A DNA stretch of 64,000 nucleotides, taken from NCBI RefSeq assembly GCF_021018895.1, contig NC_079385.1, positions 1,057,803 to 1,121,802 on the forward strand. The letters run 5' to 3'. The notes under the pieces were generated by a model that was not told where the DNA came from, did not search any database, and saw only the letters and a list, made by a program, of their open reading frames with translations. Both the position numbers and the translations under genes were made by a program. Each line of letters opens with the position of its first letter. Within the stretch, counting starts at the first letter, position 1. This stretch comes from Seriola aureovittata (Eukaryota > Chordata > Actinopteri > Carangiformes > Carangidae). Below are positions 11,301 to 44,532 of the stretch, one piece after another.

Positions 11301-14300
11301 ATCCTCTCAGGTCTTGTCTGCTTCACTGTGGGGGGGGGTGCTTTATCCCCTCGGAGGACAAGTGTCTTGCATCGCTGACAGGTATGTCTGATACATCTAA
11401 GACAATAATGTTAATGAATACCAAAACTTCCAAATCAATAATGATTAGCTTCTTATCTTTTAATGTATTCTCATTTCTCGCTATATTTTCTTAAATTTTG
11501 TGCTATTAATCAGTTTGTAGGTTTCACTGTTTGCAAGCAGTAGATGTTTGATTTTAAAAGATGGTTTAGTGATGCACATGTATCTGGTCCAGGTTCTACC
11601 TTGGAGGTCCCACCAGTGTACGAGGATTTGGGATGTACAGTATCGGGCCACAAAGTGAAGGTAAAAACGGTTTGGACTGTCTAGAGAGAGAACCTGCACT
11701 ATTGTGTGTATAGGAATAGATGCTTTAAAGGCTGCACAAGAAGATGCCTTTTATTGTACTTTGTCAAACAGCAAGAGTAAGGTTACAAAATCAAATCATA
11801 ATCTGAGAAAAAAAAACACGATTACAGTAAAAACAGAACACAGAGTAAAAAATTAATCTGCTGCCACTTTTTTTTTTTTATCAATCTTAAAACAATAATA
11901 TTGCTGAATACAGTTGAAATCAGCTTAGCAGGAAGACTTTACAGAGGAGCAATGGCCCTACAGCAGATTCATAGATCTTCAGTAGACATGGCCTCCTTCA
12001 GTGTATAATAACTCATCCTTTATATTGGTCTGAACAAAGGCTCAATAAGATCTTTCCAGAAATAGATCCTTCATGTGAACGCTGTTAGCTTCCACCAGCA
12101 TCAGTAGCTCATATATTCTGGAGAAATATTTTTCAGATGTGGCTCACCTGGTAGAGCACGTATCATAAAGGCTTGGTCCTTACCGGTCTCTCGCTCTCTG
12201 CAACTTTCAATATATAGAAAAAATAACTTAAAAAAAAAAAAGAAGAATGTTTTTCAGACGTCATAAACAATTTGCTGACATAATGACTCGGATCCTTTGA
12301 TGGCAGATCTAGGAGGTACAGACTCTTAACATAGTAAAAAAAACAACATGGAACATGATATGGAAGACTGATCTTACTGAACTGGTAACAGAGATCTGCA
12401 CCCACACATTTAAATCTAATGAGGGATTAATGAACCGTTTATATACAAGTTTGTTCTTTAGGATAAATCCCTTTAGAAAACTCATCTCGTTTTCAAGGGG
12501 GTCCTAACATACAATTCAAATAAACATCAAAACAAAACAAAACAACAATCAACAATTCAACAAACACACAACTGTTAAGACAATAAATACACAAACATCA
12601 ACACAACCACTAGTGGTGAGAGGCCATGAACAAATGCACGCCCAGCCAAACAAATGTAATGTGTATATATATAATTTACTGTGTTTTGTATGAGGGATAA
12701 CAGCAGGGAGCTTTGTGTGTTTTTCTTGATTAATAATCTGGATCACAGTGTTTATTTGAATGATCAGGATGATCATTAGAGTGTCATTACAGATATGTCC
12801 TGCTCCTCTGTATGTTTCAGGTGATTACCTGGGTGGAGAGGCATACTGGGCGGGTGGCCTGCACCTCTACACCCCTCTGCCCTTCAGGCCAGGCAAGGGC
12901 GGTTTCGGAGACCTGTTCAGGACACATTTCTTTCTCAATGCTGGGAACCTCTGCAACCTCAACTATGGTGGGTGCACTTAAGATATTACTGTACCATGCC
13001 TGCTGTATTATAAGACTGAAATAGTAATGATGGGCAAATGCAGGTGAGGGTCCCCGAGCACACCTTCAGAAGCTAGCTGAGTGCATCCGCTGGTCGTACG
13101 GAGCAGGCATCGTGCTCAGGCTCGGAAACATCGCCAGACTGGAGCTCAACTACTGCGTACCCATGGGAGTCCAGAGTGGAGACAGGTAGGAGCAAGACTA
13201 CTTCACACCAACACCGTCAGCAGCACGGTTCTGTGGGTGGTGTGTGTCTGTCAGCTGGTCCACCACTCAAGTATGTCATCAGCTGGTTCAGACATAGGGA
13301 ACAACAAAGGATCAGATATGTAAAGACTTGATACTTAAACATCTGTTAGTACACACTACTAACTAACAGACACTCCCAAATTTTCTTATTAAACAATCAA
13401 AATGTATGAAGATCTGTTCCAACGCTCAGGTGATTACAATGAGTTCAAAAATCAACAAGTTAAACAGATGAATACCTTGGAGAATTCAACTATGAATTGT
13501 AACAAATCTCCAGAACAGAAAGAACATAAATATACACATTGAAATGATCAGGGCATTACAACACTTAAAATTACACAGGTTCTCTTGTTTAAGAGGTGAG
13601 GGGGGGGGGGGTCAGAAGGAAGGGGAGCTTCACTGTCCTGACTGACTTGATAATGTGGATCGAACAGTCATATGGGAGTTTCCTGTCTCCTGTATGTGCC
13701 ATGTAGACTGAAGGAGGATTCTAGATGTTAAACCTCTAGAACCCCCCTTCAGTCTATTTCATTATATGTATATACTGTATATATGTCACATTTAATTTCA
13801 ACCATCCAGCTTCAATTCAACACCTCACCATCTGCGTCACCAGTTCCCCCGTCTCCAAAATGTACACATGGGTCACAGTTTCTGCGTGTTCTCTCGTCAA
13901 GTTTCTATTTATAGATCCCATCTTTTATAATCGTTAATAAATGAGAACCCAGCACTCTCTCCACTAGCATCTCCAGAGAGAACACAGCTCAGACAATGAA
14001 CATTTAAACAAATATGACAAAAGAAGAAGAAGAAAAAAGATTAAAAAAAATAGGAAGATGAGCAGGAACGACTGCACCTGGCTGCATGAAAACAAAGTAA
14101 CAACATCCTCTTCACTGTAGGAATCAACAGGGTTTTTAAAAAGTAACTCCACCCAGGCTAATGGTGCTAATCACAATCGTTAATCACACATAAGCAATCA
14201 TAACCCAGACCACCTGTCCACACCTAACTGCATTAGAAAACAGTCAGTGCAGCAGATGATATACTTTGAGTGAAGGTTCTCCTGATGATGAGTCCCGACC

Positions 14301-14366
14301 TCTGTTTTTCTCTCTCACAGGATATGTGACGGTGTCCAGTTTGGAGCAGGGATCCGCTTCCTGTAG
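2886..14366 (+). CDS. samm50: Samm50, core beta-barrel of the mitochondrial SAM complex (15 coding exons)
   Basis: Joined exons: 2886-2906, 4559-4672, 4993-5094, 5299-5386, 5547-5653, 7804-7934, 8162-8249, 8625-8753, 8893-8964, 10944-11030, 11311-11381, 11593-11660, 12821-12967, 13044-13185, 14321-14366. All junctions are GT-AG and keep frame. The product is 470 aa (human 469). It begins MGTVHAKSLDPVP and ends [20 protein letters not shown] domain spans roughly residues 45-125 ([19 protein letters not shown]). The Omp85 barrel spans about 150-470, with landmarks [43 protein letters not shown] and [11 protein letters not shown]. Known role: inserts beta-barrel proteins into the mitochondrial outer membrane and links to MICOS. 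There is no presequence, as expected. No frameshift or missing exon was seen. The start was chosen because MGTVHA matches the vertebrate N-terminus. Confidence 0.97.
6540..6830. repeat. Dispersed repeat family A, copy 1
   Basis: Shared phrases with 40665-40880 and 54210-54530 include CTTGGACTCGAAGATGAACT, GGTCAAAGGTCA and ACTTTTTAGCCATAACT. It begins after a (TCCG)n-like run (CTGTCCGTCTATCCGTCCG). This is an old, diverged, noncoding family whose class I cannot assign. The three copies here lie in a samm50 intron, the aldh1l2-nopchap1 interval and an slc41a2 intron. Confidence 0.6.
7675..7727. repeat. (CAT)n trinucleotide microsatellite
   Basis: About 17 uninterrupted CAT units in samm50 intron 5, roughly 76 bp upstream of exon 6. 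It would be a polymorphic marker. Confidence 0.9.
8267..8358. repeat. (TG)46 microsatellite just after samm50 exon 7
   Basis: About 92 bp of pure TG beginning 18 bases past the exon 7 donor (GTAAGA at 8250). The poly-Val/Cys and poly-His/Thr open frames across it are products of the repeat and not genes. Confidence 0.95.
9533..9840. repeat. 49-bp minisatellite, 6 full copies plus a partial
   Basis: The unit begins TAGCTCACATTACTTAGCTA and ends AAAGTTAGAACC. Copies start at 9533, 9582, 9631, 9680, 9729, 9778 and 9827 (partial). Variants at three positions (CTCAC/CTAAC, TTAAGG/TTGAGG, GAACC/GAAAC) show that copies 2-3 and 4-5 form a duplicated 98-bp dimer. It lies in samm50 intron 9. Confidence 0.95.
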
Positions 14367-16690
14367 CATCATGCCTCTGAGCAGAGACTCTGCTGTGGGC
14401 AGGGAGAACGTTGTGTTGTTTGACACCTGTAACTTGTTGTAGAATATGTAACACTAGCATGGGAAATGTGCCTGACCCCCCCCCCCCACCCCTCCTCTGA
14501 TCTGCCTTCCTTTGAAGGACAAATTGCCAGTGCTGGGCCACACGACTAGTGAACCTTTTTACAAACAGTTTTCACTCTGTGGGAGTTGAAAGTAACCGAT
14601 AAAACATTTCTTTAGCAGCACCCACAATCATGGTTCCAATTCTAACAGATGTTAGCACTTTGTCTCCTCGGTAGACTTTTGAATTATTGCTTCTGTTCCT
14701 CTGTCCTTGGTTTTAAAATCTCCAGCATTGGCATATTGTCTGTGGAAAAGTCATGTACCAGTGATCTCACCCACTGTGTTTCTTTAGTGACACAAAGTCA
14801 CTTATTCACCTGAATGTTAAAATGGACTTCCTGGACTGCTTCTGTTCATGATTGTGTTTGAGAGATTAATGTGCGCCACACACTGCCGTGACCTGATGAG
14901 TCCGTGCTCTGTGTGTGAATGGATGATCGGAGCAGCAGCGAGTAACCAGGACCTTTATGATCCAAACAGAGGTGAGGGAAAGGAACCAACCCTCGTGCCA
15001 AAGTGGATTGTTGAAACGTTGTTGTCTGATGTGAAGAACGGCGGGTTGATGGTCATCTCTCAGACACCCCACCCCCATCTTTTTGATGTTGTTGAAGCTC
15101 TTCACAAATAAATCACAGCTGCTCCCCTGGTTCCTCTTCTGGTTTCTCAACACAGTCAACAGTCACATGGCAACAATGACCAAACACGTATCAGATCTGG
15201 ATCTTGTTTCCTGTCATTCATTTGATGTTAGTGCTTCATGTCTATTTTCTTTCACAGCTACATGACCCTGAGCTGTGGAGGGAAAATTAGTGAGGGCAGA
15301 TTTTGCTCCTTTGTCAGGACCTTTATTTGCTGTATTACATTTTGGAACACATCCCTTGCATCTGTTATAAAAGTTAACAAGTCATTTGAAGCAGTGACAT
15401 CAGCAAATCAGTGTTGCAACAGCACAGCAGCATTGTAATCTGTTTAGTCTAATTAAACTGTGGGAAAAAAAGATGATTACTTGCCAGGAATGCAATTCTG
15501 TTTATGACACACCTGCATATATGCCCTGCCTACCCACAGTATGAACCTTTGCACCACAGGAGCCTGTGTGAGGCAGTTGAGTGTGGATGGTGCCAGATGT
15601 GTGTTTGATCAGAGCGTGCTGTGTGTGGGAGTCCAGGCAGGTGTACTGCAGGGGACATATCTTCACTGAAACTGGAGGAAAATGACTCAGACTTCAGTCT
15701 TTAAATCGGGCAGGACACTGTCCTCACTTGACCTAAACCCAGGTCAACCTCTGTATCACTGCAAAACAAAGAGTGATACACTAGACTACCTGCGTGCTAG
15801 GTACTGTGTGGTTAGATGTTGTGCAGTTTGTATGATACTGGTTGATGTTACACCAGAACTTCAATCAAGTGACAACCCTGCTGCCCACAGAGCCTCTGGT
15901 TATTGGCACAGAACTCCTATAACACCTGTGTTCATTTATGAATCAAGACATAATTAAAAAGTAAAGACAATGCACATCAGCAGAACTGAATTACAGTGGA
16001 TCAAAGAGCCTTGAGACAGAATCATTTCTTTACAAATGCTGTTTAAATAATTCAATCACAGTAATCAAGTCGTCACTTTACAATGTTCATTTTCATACAC
16101 AACAACATGAGAAAAAACATTTAAACTGCAGGCAATTATATGCTCAGACTTTTCTAATTATATAATCTAATGATCTAATAAGGGAGGGAAAGGTACTTGA
16201 ACACAAGGAAACCCATATCAAAATAAAACACATCCAAACAGTCATTTCAGGGGCAGATCATGAAAATTATAGTGTTGAGTTACTAACAAAATATAAATAA
16301 ATAAATAATAATAGAATTTCAAAGAGAAAAAAGGTTGGAAAAGGGTTTTTCTATCTGTAAATTTCCACCAGGAGCATGATGGAAAATAATCTCAGGAATC
16401 TAGTCGTAGTCTTGCAAATTCCCAGCCTTTACTGAATCTTATAGTGTGAGACTAAAACCTGTGACATTATAAAGTAAATAAAGAATCGTCCATTCCATTA
16501 CTTAGTATTCATGTAATAGGCTACATATACAAATGTTATTTAGAAGGAAATCTGCATGAGAGATAAAGAAAAAGAAAAACATTCAGTTATAACGATCATT
16601 AGATTAATCTGGATGTATATTTTAACTGACTTTTTTATGTCAATTAATATTGTGATTCAATTAAATAAATGCTGTAAAGAGCTGTCACCG
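14367..16690. other. samm50 3'UTR and intergenic sequence, no further gene recognised
   Basis: The first 740 bp or so is probably samm50 3'UTR. Beyond it are only short ORFs without family resemblance and AT-rich sequence towards 16640. A short stretch at 15561-15648 is framed by AG and GT in one open frame, but it matches nothing I know and is not called as an exon. Confidence 0.55.
15107..15112 (+). terminator. samm50: Candidate polyadenylation signal for samm50
   Basis: AATAAA lies about 740 bp past the stop codon, preceded by CTTCACA and followed by a GT-poor stretch. It is a plausible 3' end, but other weaker signals (ATTAAA near 15453) exist, so the choice is uncertain. Confidence 0.4.
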
Positions 16691-17006
16691 TGGCCTTGAG
16701 ACTTGAATGAATTCCCACGCGTGACCGCGCAGTCGTAGTGGGGACGATATGGAGCCGCGTGGACGCGCACGTACAGTGCCGGAGCGGCACGACGTGTCTG
16801 TTACTGTCGGGTATAAGCTGGCTGTGGCGAGTCCTGACCACAGCTCTGCCTCTGACTCCCGGTCACACACACACTTACACACTCACACACACATACACAC
16901 ACACACACGCGAGGGCAGGTGAGTGTGACCAGCAGCACCGACAGATCCCGCAGCGTCTGGATCGGTTTTTATTCTGACTCGGTTTTTATACTCAAACATC
17001 GCCATC
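16691..17006 (+). promoter_or_regulatory. aldh1l2: Putative aldh1l2 promoter and 5'UTR
   Basis: A locally CpG-rich segment (ACGCGTGACCGCGCAGTCG, GGACGCGCACGTACAG) contrasts with the AT-rich flank. A TATA-like GGGTATAAGC lies at about 16809-16818, and a short CA-rich stretch (16864-16912) follows in the probable 5'UTR. The start codon context is GCCATCATGATG. The arrangement suggests transcription starting around 16840, which is inference. Confidence 0.5.
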
Positions 17007-38292
<21,286 letters not shown>

Positions 38293-38398
38293 GACCCAGA
38301 CGCTCCCAATGAACTCTGACTCACATCTGAGCAGAAAGGGACTCATCTGTGTGCTTCGCTCAGACATCCGGCTTCTCTCAGCGTGGCCTCTGGACAGT

Positions 38399-38425
38399 GT
38401 GTGTGAATGTGTGTGTGTGTGTGTG
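38399..38425. repeat. Short (TG)n tract in the aldh1l2 3'UTR
   Basis: TGTGTGTGAATGTGTGTGTG and further units, about 110 bp past the stop codon. Confidence 0.85.
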
Positions 38426-39707
38426 TACTGTATGAATGATAGGAGATATGTGGGCCACAGTTTGGACAATGTGCCTGTGTTTTCTTGGCTGTCTGCGTGA
38501 AATTCACATCATGGACAAGGGACGTGTGGTTTTTAGCCGCCTGGATATTTACCTTAGCTGGACACTGCTTCACCTGACGGGAGCCGAGCTGCTCCTGACT
38601 CTGCTGTCAAGGTTTTGGGTTCCGTAAAAGTGTGTTTTGTGTCAAAACACACTCTCAAAACTCCACCAATCATATAAAAGAATTCTTTACCATAAGTGAA
38701 AATCAGATGAAGTCAATCCTCTCTGTCACCTGTGATGCTTCACCATTCCTTTTAATATCTCTGTGGTTCCTCTTCAGGCTGTTGTGTTCTGTAGCAGAAA
38801 ACAGGCAGTTATTAGTTCACACACTGATGAGTACATGATTGCATCGATGTGAAGGGTGTGTGTGTGGAAGCTTTTAGGTTAAGTGTTGGAGCGTTAAGTG
38901 ACCACACAGGACTTCTACTACAACTACATTGGACAGAATTGATCATCCATGATGGAAAAACAAGGTTCAGGTTACAACTGAATCCATAACAAATTAATTT
39001 AGATCAAGGTCAACTTACTGGCTTTTTTTCTAAGCTTTCAACCTGGTCAACCTTTCAACCTGGTCATTGCTAGATGTTTTCAAGTGTTTATGAAAAAGCC
39101 AGGAAGTAGATCTTGAATCAAGAGTTACTTACCACCAGGTTGAAAAGCAGTGTTTTAATGCACCTGTAAGCAGTGATGTAGGCAGTGATGTCACTGTGTA
39201 CTGACACACCTGCGAGAACACCTCAGCATTACTGTAGCGAGGGGTAGAAGTTAAAACACCGGAGGTCAGAAAATCAATGCATCTGTACAGTTGTAAAGCA
39301 CTAACAGTATTTATTGGTCACTACATGAAGCTACGTGGAGCCTTTAGTATTTTATCTCCATCATCACACACTGGTTGTTTACATCATGTCTCCTCCCACA
39401 TCCTCACTTTAGACCTTCTTTCTCTTCCATTCGTCAAATTTAACTTTTTTGTAAATTTTTTTAACTAAAAGGGGAAAAAATATCTGATCTGATATATTTT
39501 TTCACATTGTATTTGTCAGGCAGAGGAAGACTATATGTTATAACACTACATTATTTTCTCTGAAGACCAGCTAGATGTTTCTATGCATCACTAATGTGAA
39601 GAAGTTGTGAAATTAGTTTTCTATTTGTCCCACATTGTCAGTGAAGGCAGCAAGGGCTACGAGAGCAAGTGTTTTCTTTCTCATGAAAAGGTGAGAGCTG
39701 TCCCCTC

Positions 39708-39753
39708 AATAAAGTCTGTCTTCAGCCAGTGATGCCACACAGTGGTGAATAAA
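39708..39753 (+). terminator. aldh1l2: Two candidate polyadenylation signals for aldh1l2
   Basis: AATAAA occurs at 39708-39713 and again at 39748-39753, about 1.42 and 1.46 kb past the stop. The sequence between is T- and GT-rich (GTCTGTCTTCAG), as expected downstream of a cleavage site. Either could end the transcript. Confidence 0.55.
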
Positions 39754-39759
39754 GTTCAG

Positions 39760-41799
39760 TTTGAATTTTACTGTGTAATGCTGCTGTTCAGTGGGAAATA
39801 TGTCAACATGCTGGGATGAAACAGTGACACTGCTTTTCCCAGATCTGCTGCTCTTATTATAATTATAAATAATAGTATAGAGGGAGACATATTCTGTGTG
39901 TTATCTGAAGCGCATCAACAGTAGATAATATTAATATTATTATTATTGTAATACAAATACTTTTGATGTCAATGGGTTTTTCCTTTTGAATACCAAAAAC
40001 ACGAGAGCAACAGTTTGAGGATTAAACAGTGTTTATCATTAGCATGTCAGAGAAGGTTACTTTTGAAATGTAATAGGTTACAGATTCTTATTACCCTATT
40101 AAAAGTAATGTAACTCATTACATTTGATGACAGTTCAGTACTATTAATTTAGTCTATTGGTGTCCTGTAGAAATGCCAAAAGCTAACAACCTCTCCCCGA
40201 ATTCATATTTTAATGAGATCACACAGCTGAATGAAGTCAGTGATGTTATTAGAGCTCACACCTGTCACCTGTCTGACCCACGCTCCTGCAAAGCTACTCA
40301 ATCAGTGTTACGTTCTGCAGAGCTACAGGGGCGGTCTGAGGCCTGGAGTTTGACTCCATCCGAGACCTTGTGAAAACCATCAGACTGCTAATTCTGTAGG
40401 CTAACTATATTTGTTGATGATTTGTTGATATTTTCCACTATGGTCATCTGGTAAGAAAATTATAAAATACAAACATTTGTGACTGACCAGCAAATTTAAG
40501 AAAAATATGTTCAGTATTATTATTTTTTGTATTTATTTATCATTTTAGCAATTGCTTGTTATTACAGAGATAGAGTTGACACAGAGAGAGAGAAGCACTG
40601 GAGACTCTCTTCTGTAGAAAGTTTTGCCCACACAGTCTAGATTCTAGATTTTTATTTTTTTTTTTTATGCCTCCGATGTCTGTCCGTCTCATCCTCGTTG
40701 AAACAATATCTCAGTAACACCTTGACTGAATTTAATCAAGTTTGGGACAAACATTCACTTGGCCTTAAGGTTGAACAGATTAGATGTTGGTGGTCAAAGG
40801 TCAAGGTCAGTGTGACCTCACAAAACACTTTTTAGCCATTACTCAAGACTTCACACAGCAATTATGATGAATTTTCACACAAATGGTTCATATTGTATGT
40901 GACTCTGGATAAACAGGGATGTAACCTGAAACTAATCTGAGTGGAGGAGGCAGAAAACCACGAGGAGGGGGATTCTAGTCACTAAAGGGTCTGAAAAGTA
41001 AAACTGTTGTGGTCCACTGTAAAAGTACCCTGATGAAACAGAAAATGTTTGCGCCAAATCATTTTGGGAAATGGGAAAAGTCTATCACTCGGTCGACCAA
41101 TGGTGAAACTTCATCACTCAGTCACTCAGAGGGATGTAGCACTGCAATTTATTTAAAGTAATACAACTGTTTATTTCTTGCTTTACAACATGGAGTCTGA
41201 GAAAGTAAAGCTGGTGTCAATAAAAGAGGAGATAATGACGAACACACAGAGCCGAGACTGAACCACAGTTACACGATGGATGTCTTATACACTGGAATAA
41301 GCTGCAGTCTCCATGTGCATGTTTGAATTTTACAAATACAAAGAAATAAAAACAAAATGTCTGCAGCAGGAGACTAAATGATACGTGCTCACTGTTAATG
41401 TGTGTGAGCTCATAGACAGTCACATGCGCAAAGAGAAAAAATAACCTTGCTGTATGTAAGTTACAAGTTGCCTTGAGACTTGAATACAACATACATTAAA
41501 GCCTGCTGTCAGCTGTTGACTGTGGGCCCCTTTGAAAACACACACACACACACACACACTTCTGAACTCTCTTTTCTTCTTCTTTAAGACAATGACTGTT
41601 CTACAGGAAAACAAAAAAAAGGTTAGTCATTTGGTCTTAGTTGACAGAAGTACACACAGAGACCTCTCAGGAAAACTTATAATACATCCTGCGGCTTACA
41701 GTGTCATTTTGTGACACTGTATGAATGATGTACAAGTGTAACAAAGGCTCCTGCTGGTTCTCAATGGGGAACAAGGGAGAGGAAAGGAATAATAAACTA
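39760..41799. other. Intergenic stretch, repeats only
   Basis: Contains dispersed repeat family A copy 2 (40665-40880), a (CA)n tract at 41539-41560 and AT-rich filler. No gene signal was recognised. Some of it could be a long nopchap1 3'UTR read on the minus strand. Confidence 0.5.
40665..40880. repeat. Dispersed repeat family A, copy 2
   Basis: Shares CAAACATTCACTTGG, TGGTGGTCAAAGGTCAAGGT and CTCACAAAACACTTTTTAGC with the copies at 6540 and 54210. Confidence 0.6.
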
Positions 41800-42836
41800 C
41801 ACTCAGTTGGCAGTTTATTGGATACATCTAGCTAAAGTGAAGTCAGCCTGATCCTGCAATAAATCCTCCGTCATGAATGTTTGGAAAACAATCACTGATT
41901 TGACCTCAACAATGAGATGGGTCTTTTTTCAATATGAATGTACACTCTTAAACAGGATGTGGAAACCTGGAGTTTGATAGAGCACAGGCTGATATGTCTT
42001 AAACTCACACTCCAGGTTTCCTCCCACCGGGAGTCCAGAGACACACCGCTCAACTGGGAACTCTACACATAAGCGCTGATTATTAAAACTAATTCATAGT
42101 TGTGCTCTTCTGTCATTGTTTAATATCAGAGGTAGAATAAGAGTCAGAGTCCTTTCTGAATTTCAAAAGGTGAAAGTCAGCTGGTCTACAGCTATTTCAA
42201 CCACTAGATGATCACAAATAACCGTCACTGTCACCGTCCTCATTACGATGGTTTCTAACTGAACTGGGTGCTCAGATAAAGCAATTCAAGGAGTTGAAAA
42301 ATAAAATCAGCCCGTGACACAAAGAAAAGCACAAGATAAATCAAGTAAAGCATTTCAGAAGGCACAACATATTGAACTGTGAAGTGGACAGACTACAGCA
42401 GCAGAGGAGAGGAACCTCACTGTGCTCCTCTCTCGTCAGCTAAGAACAGAAACCTGAGGCTGCAGTGAACAGACTCACAGCACAACAAATATGTACCCTG
42501 GTCTAATGAATCTGGATTTCTGCTGCCACATGATCCAGTCCCTGCTGGAGTTGGTGGTGGTTTAATGGTGTGGGGAATATTTTTCTACCAGCTGAGCATG
42601 GTTTACATGCTGTAGCGTATCTGAGTACTGTTGGTGACCATGTTCATCCCTCTTTGGCCACAGTCCACCATCTTCTAATGGCTACTTCCAGCAGAATAAG
42701 GCTCCATTTCACTAAACACAGAATCTCTTTCCAGCACCTCATTGACTCCATGACACCCAGACTGCTCTGGGAGACAAAGAAGGCTCCTATAACTGGTATT
42801 AGGAAGGTGGATCTAATAAAGTGGCCACTAAGCTGA
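41800..42836 (+). mobile_element. Degenerate Tc1-like transposon, plus orientation
   Basis: The left terminus (ACTCAGTTGGCAGTTTATTG) and right terminus (AATAAAGTGGCCACTAAGC) are diverged inverted repeats of a Tc1/mariner-type fish element, with TA near the left end. In the right half are remnants of a DDE transposase frame (GVMVWGIFF, then phrases matching the region before the second catalytic Asp) with stops and frameshifts. The 5' half is noncoding. This is a dead copy about 1.04 kb long. Confidence 0.8.
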
Positions 42837-43314
42837 AGATCAGATCAATTTAACCAGAGAACATGGTCATGTAATTACAAATTAACAGGATTAATTTAAG
42901 TGGCTAACATGTTCGGTTTAACTTGTTTAAGAATACAGCCTGAACATTACATCAGTAAGAACACACTCATAAAAACAAGATGATCCACCGTGTTACACCT
43001 GAACACTCCATGTACAATGAGAGGTCACATGATCAGCAGTTGGCCATACAGGATGAGGTAATCACAGCATTTGTTCTGACTCCAAAGGCACTTTCACAAA
43101 AATGACCTCCACCCATTCGAAATAACATTTACTGTCGTTTCCATGGCAATGACTCAGGTCTAGGTCAATGCAGGAGATTTCTGTTTACGGCCTCTGTGTC
43201 TGTGAAGTCGGGTTAAAATCCTTTGACACCTGAGGCAGAGGTTTTACCCACTTCACCTCAGAGGGAAAAGAAACTCAACACGCAGCTGTAAGTCTGTGCG
43301 GCTGTGTGACACAT

Positions 43315-44532
43315 CTACTCCCCCTGCTGGTCCAGAACCTGGATGTTGGCCTTCCTCTTCTTGCCTTTGTCTCCAGGTAGTTTAAGGTTCTGCTCTGTGA
43401 TCTCTTGCTCATCATCAAATTCCGAGTCCTCCTCAGAACTCAACGACTCCTCTTCATGTTCTGAGGCGCTGTCTGACCCGCTGAGCTCCACCAAGGCAAC
43501 GTCCTGACAACAAGAGGAAGAAATCACAACTCAGTCAAATCATACAACAAATAACATTAAAAATAAAATAAAAAATAATATAATAGACAAATTCAGAAAA
43601 AACAATTCACCACAATGAGAATCAATGTATAAAGAACAAATAAAAACCTAACAATAAATAATCAAAGATCAATCAAAGGATGAAATAATCAATTAGAGAA
43701 GATGAAACATGTCTGACAGTCATTTGGATGACTAGGTGGAGGCAGGAAAGCACAGATTTAGCAGCAGACTGACTCTCACCATCTCTATCACCCTCTGTGT
43801 CTCCTCCACGTTCTCTATGTCGAAGCGTCCAGCAGGAGCCTCCTCCATTTGCTGCTTCAGCTTCTCGTTGGCCTCAGCCATCTGAGGAAGGAAGGTCTGC
43901 AGCCGCTCCAACACTGACAAACAACAACAAAAAACACATACACATCATATGTCCATATAAAAAAAATTTGTTCTAGGTTTTCCTGGAAGTTAATAATGTA
44001 AAACATCTAATTAATAACAACACATCATACAGGGAAGTGATGTTCAATCTCACCATTGCTTCTTGGGACTCTCTCTGTCTGCGGGGGTCTGCCAGCCCTC
44101 GGCTTTAGGAGGAGCGTCTCGCTGAGACCTGGCAACACAAACTAGGTCACCAAACCGTATCACGTATGAAAATTGAGTTCAGAGTTAATTAAGTTAAGAG
44201 TTCAGAAAGGAAGCACAAAGTTACAAAGCGACTGTTTTTTAACATTGATGTTTAAAGTTTGAAAAATCACAAGGAATTCCTATACATTAACAGGACCTCC
44301 ACAGCGTTACATTTAAAGCACAAACGTCGTTCCTGTGAGAACAACAACATCTGGCGGGTTGTACCGGCACTCCTTCATTAGCTAAAACAGGTTAACTTAT
44401 CCTAACAGACTTCCCGTTCACACTCTCAGCATTGGTCCTCTCATTCTCCTAGATACATAAAACCAACAGACCTGCTCCGTTGCCACATGACAGCAAAGCT
44501 TGTGAGCTCGTTTTCTCCGTGGTGAAGTCCAT
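43315..44532 (-). CDS. nopchap1: NOPCHAP1 / C12orf45 family protein (4 exons, 152 aa)
   Basis: Minus-strand exons in transcript order: 44532-44472, 44128-44054, 43913-43780, 43503-43315, with frame-preserving GT-AG junctions. The product starts MDFTTEKTSSQALL and contains LERLQTFLPQMAEANEKLKQ and GRFDIENVEE. It ends with an acidic Ser/Glu-rich tail (EHEEESLSSEEDSEFDDEQ) and a basic KGKKRK. The human family member has the same QTFLPQMARANEKL and GRFNIEN core. Known role: a nucleolar chaperone factor that links the NOP58 core protein to the R2TP/RUVBL machinery during box C/D snoRNP assembly. It lies between aldh1l2 and slc41a2, as in human. The first donor (GTCTGT) is weak but fits the frame. 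The N-terminal third is poorly conserved. Confidence 0.9.

Noticed and set aside
15549..15648. Exon-like segment between CACCACAG and CAGGCAG|GTGTAC
   Set aside because: One frame is open, but the peptide matches nothing I know and it lies past the samm50 polyadenylation candidate. It is probably chance.
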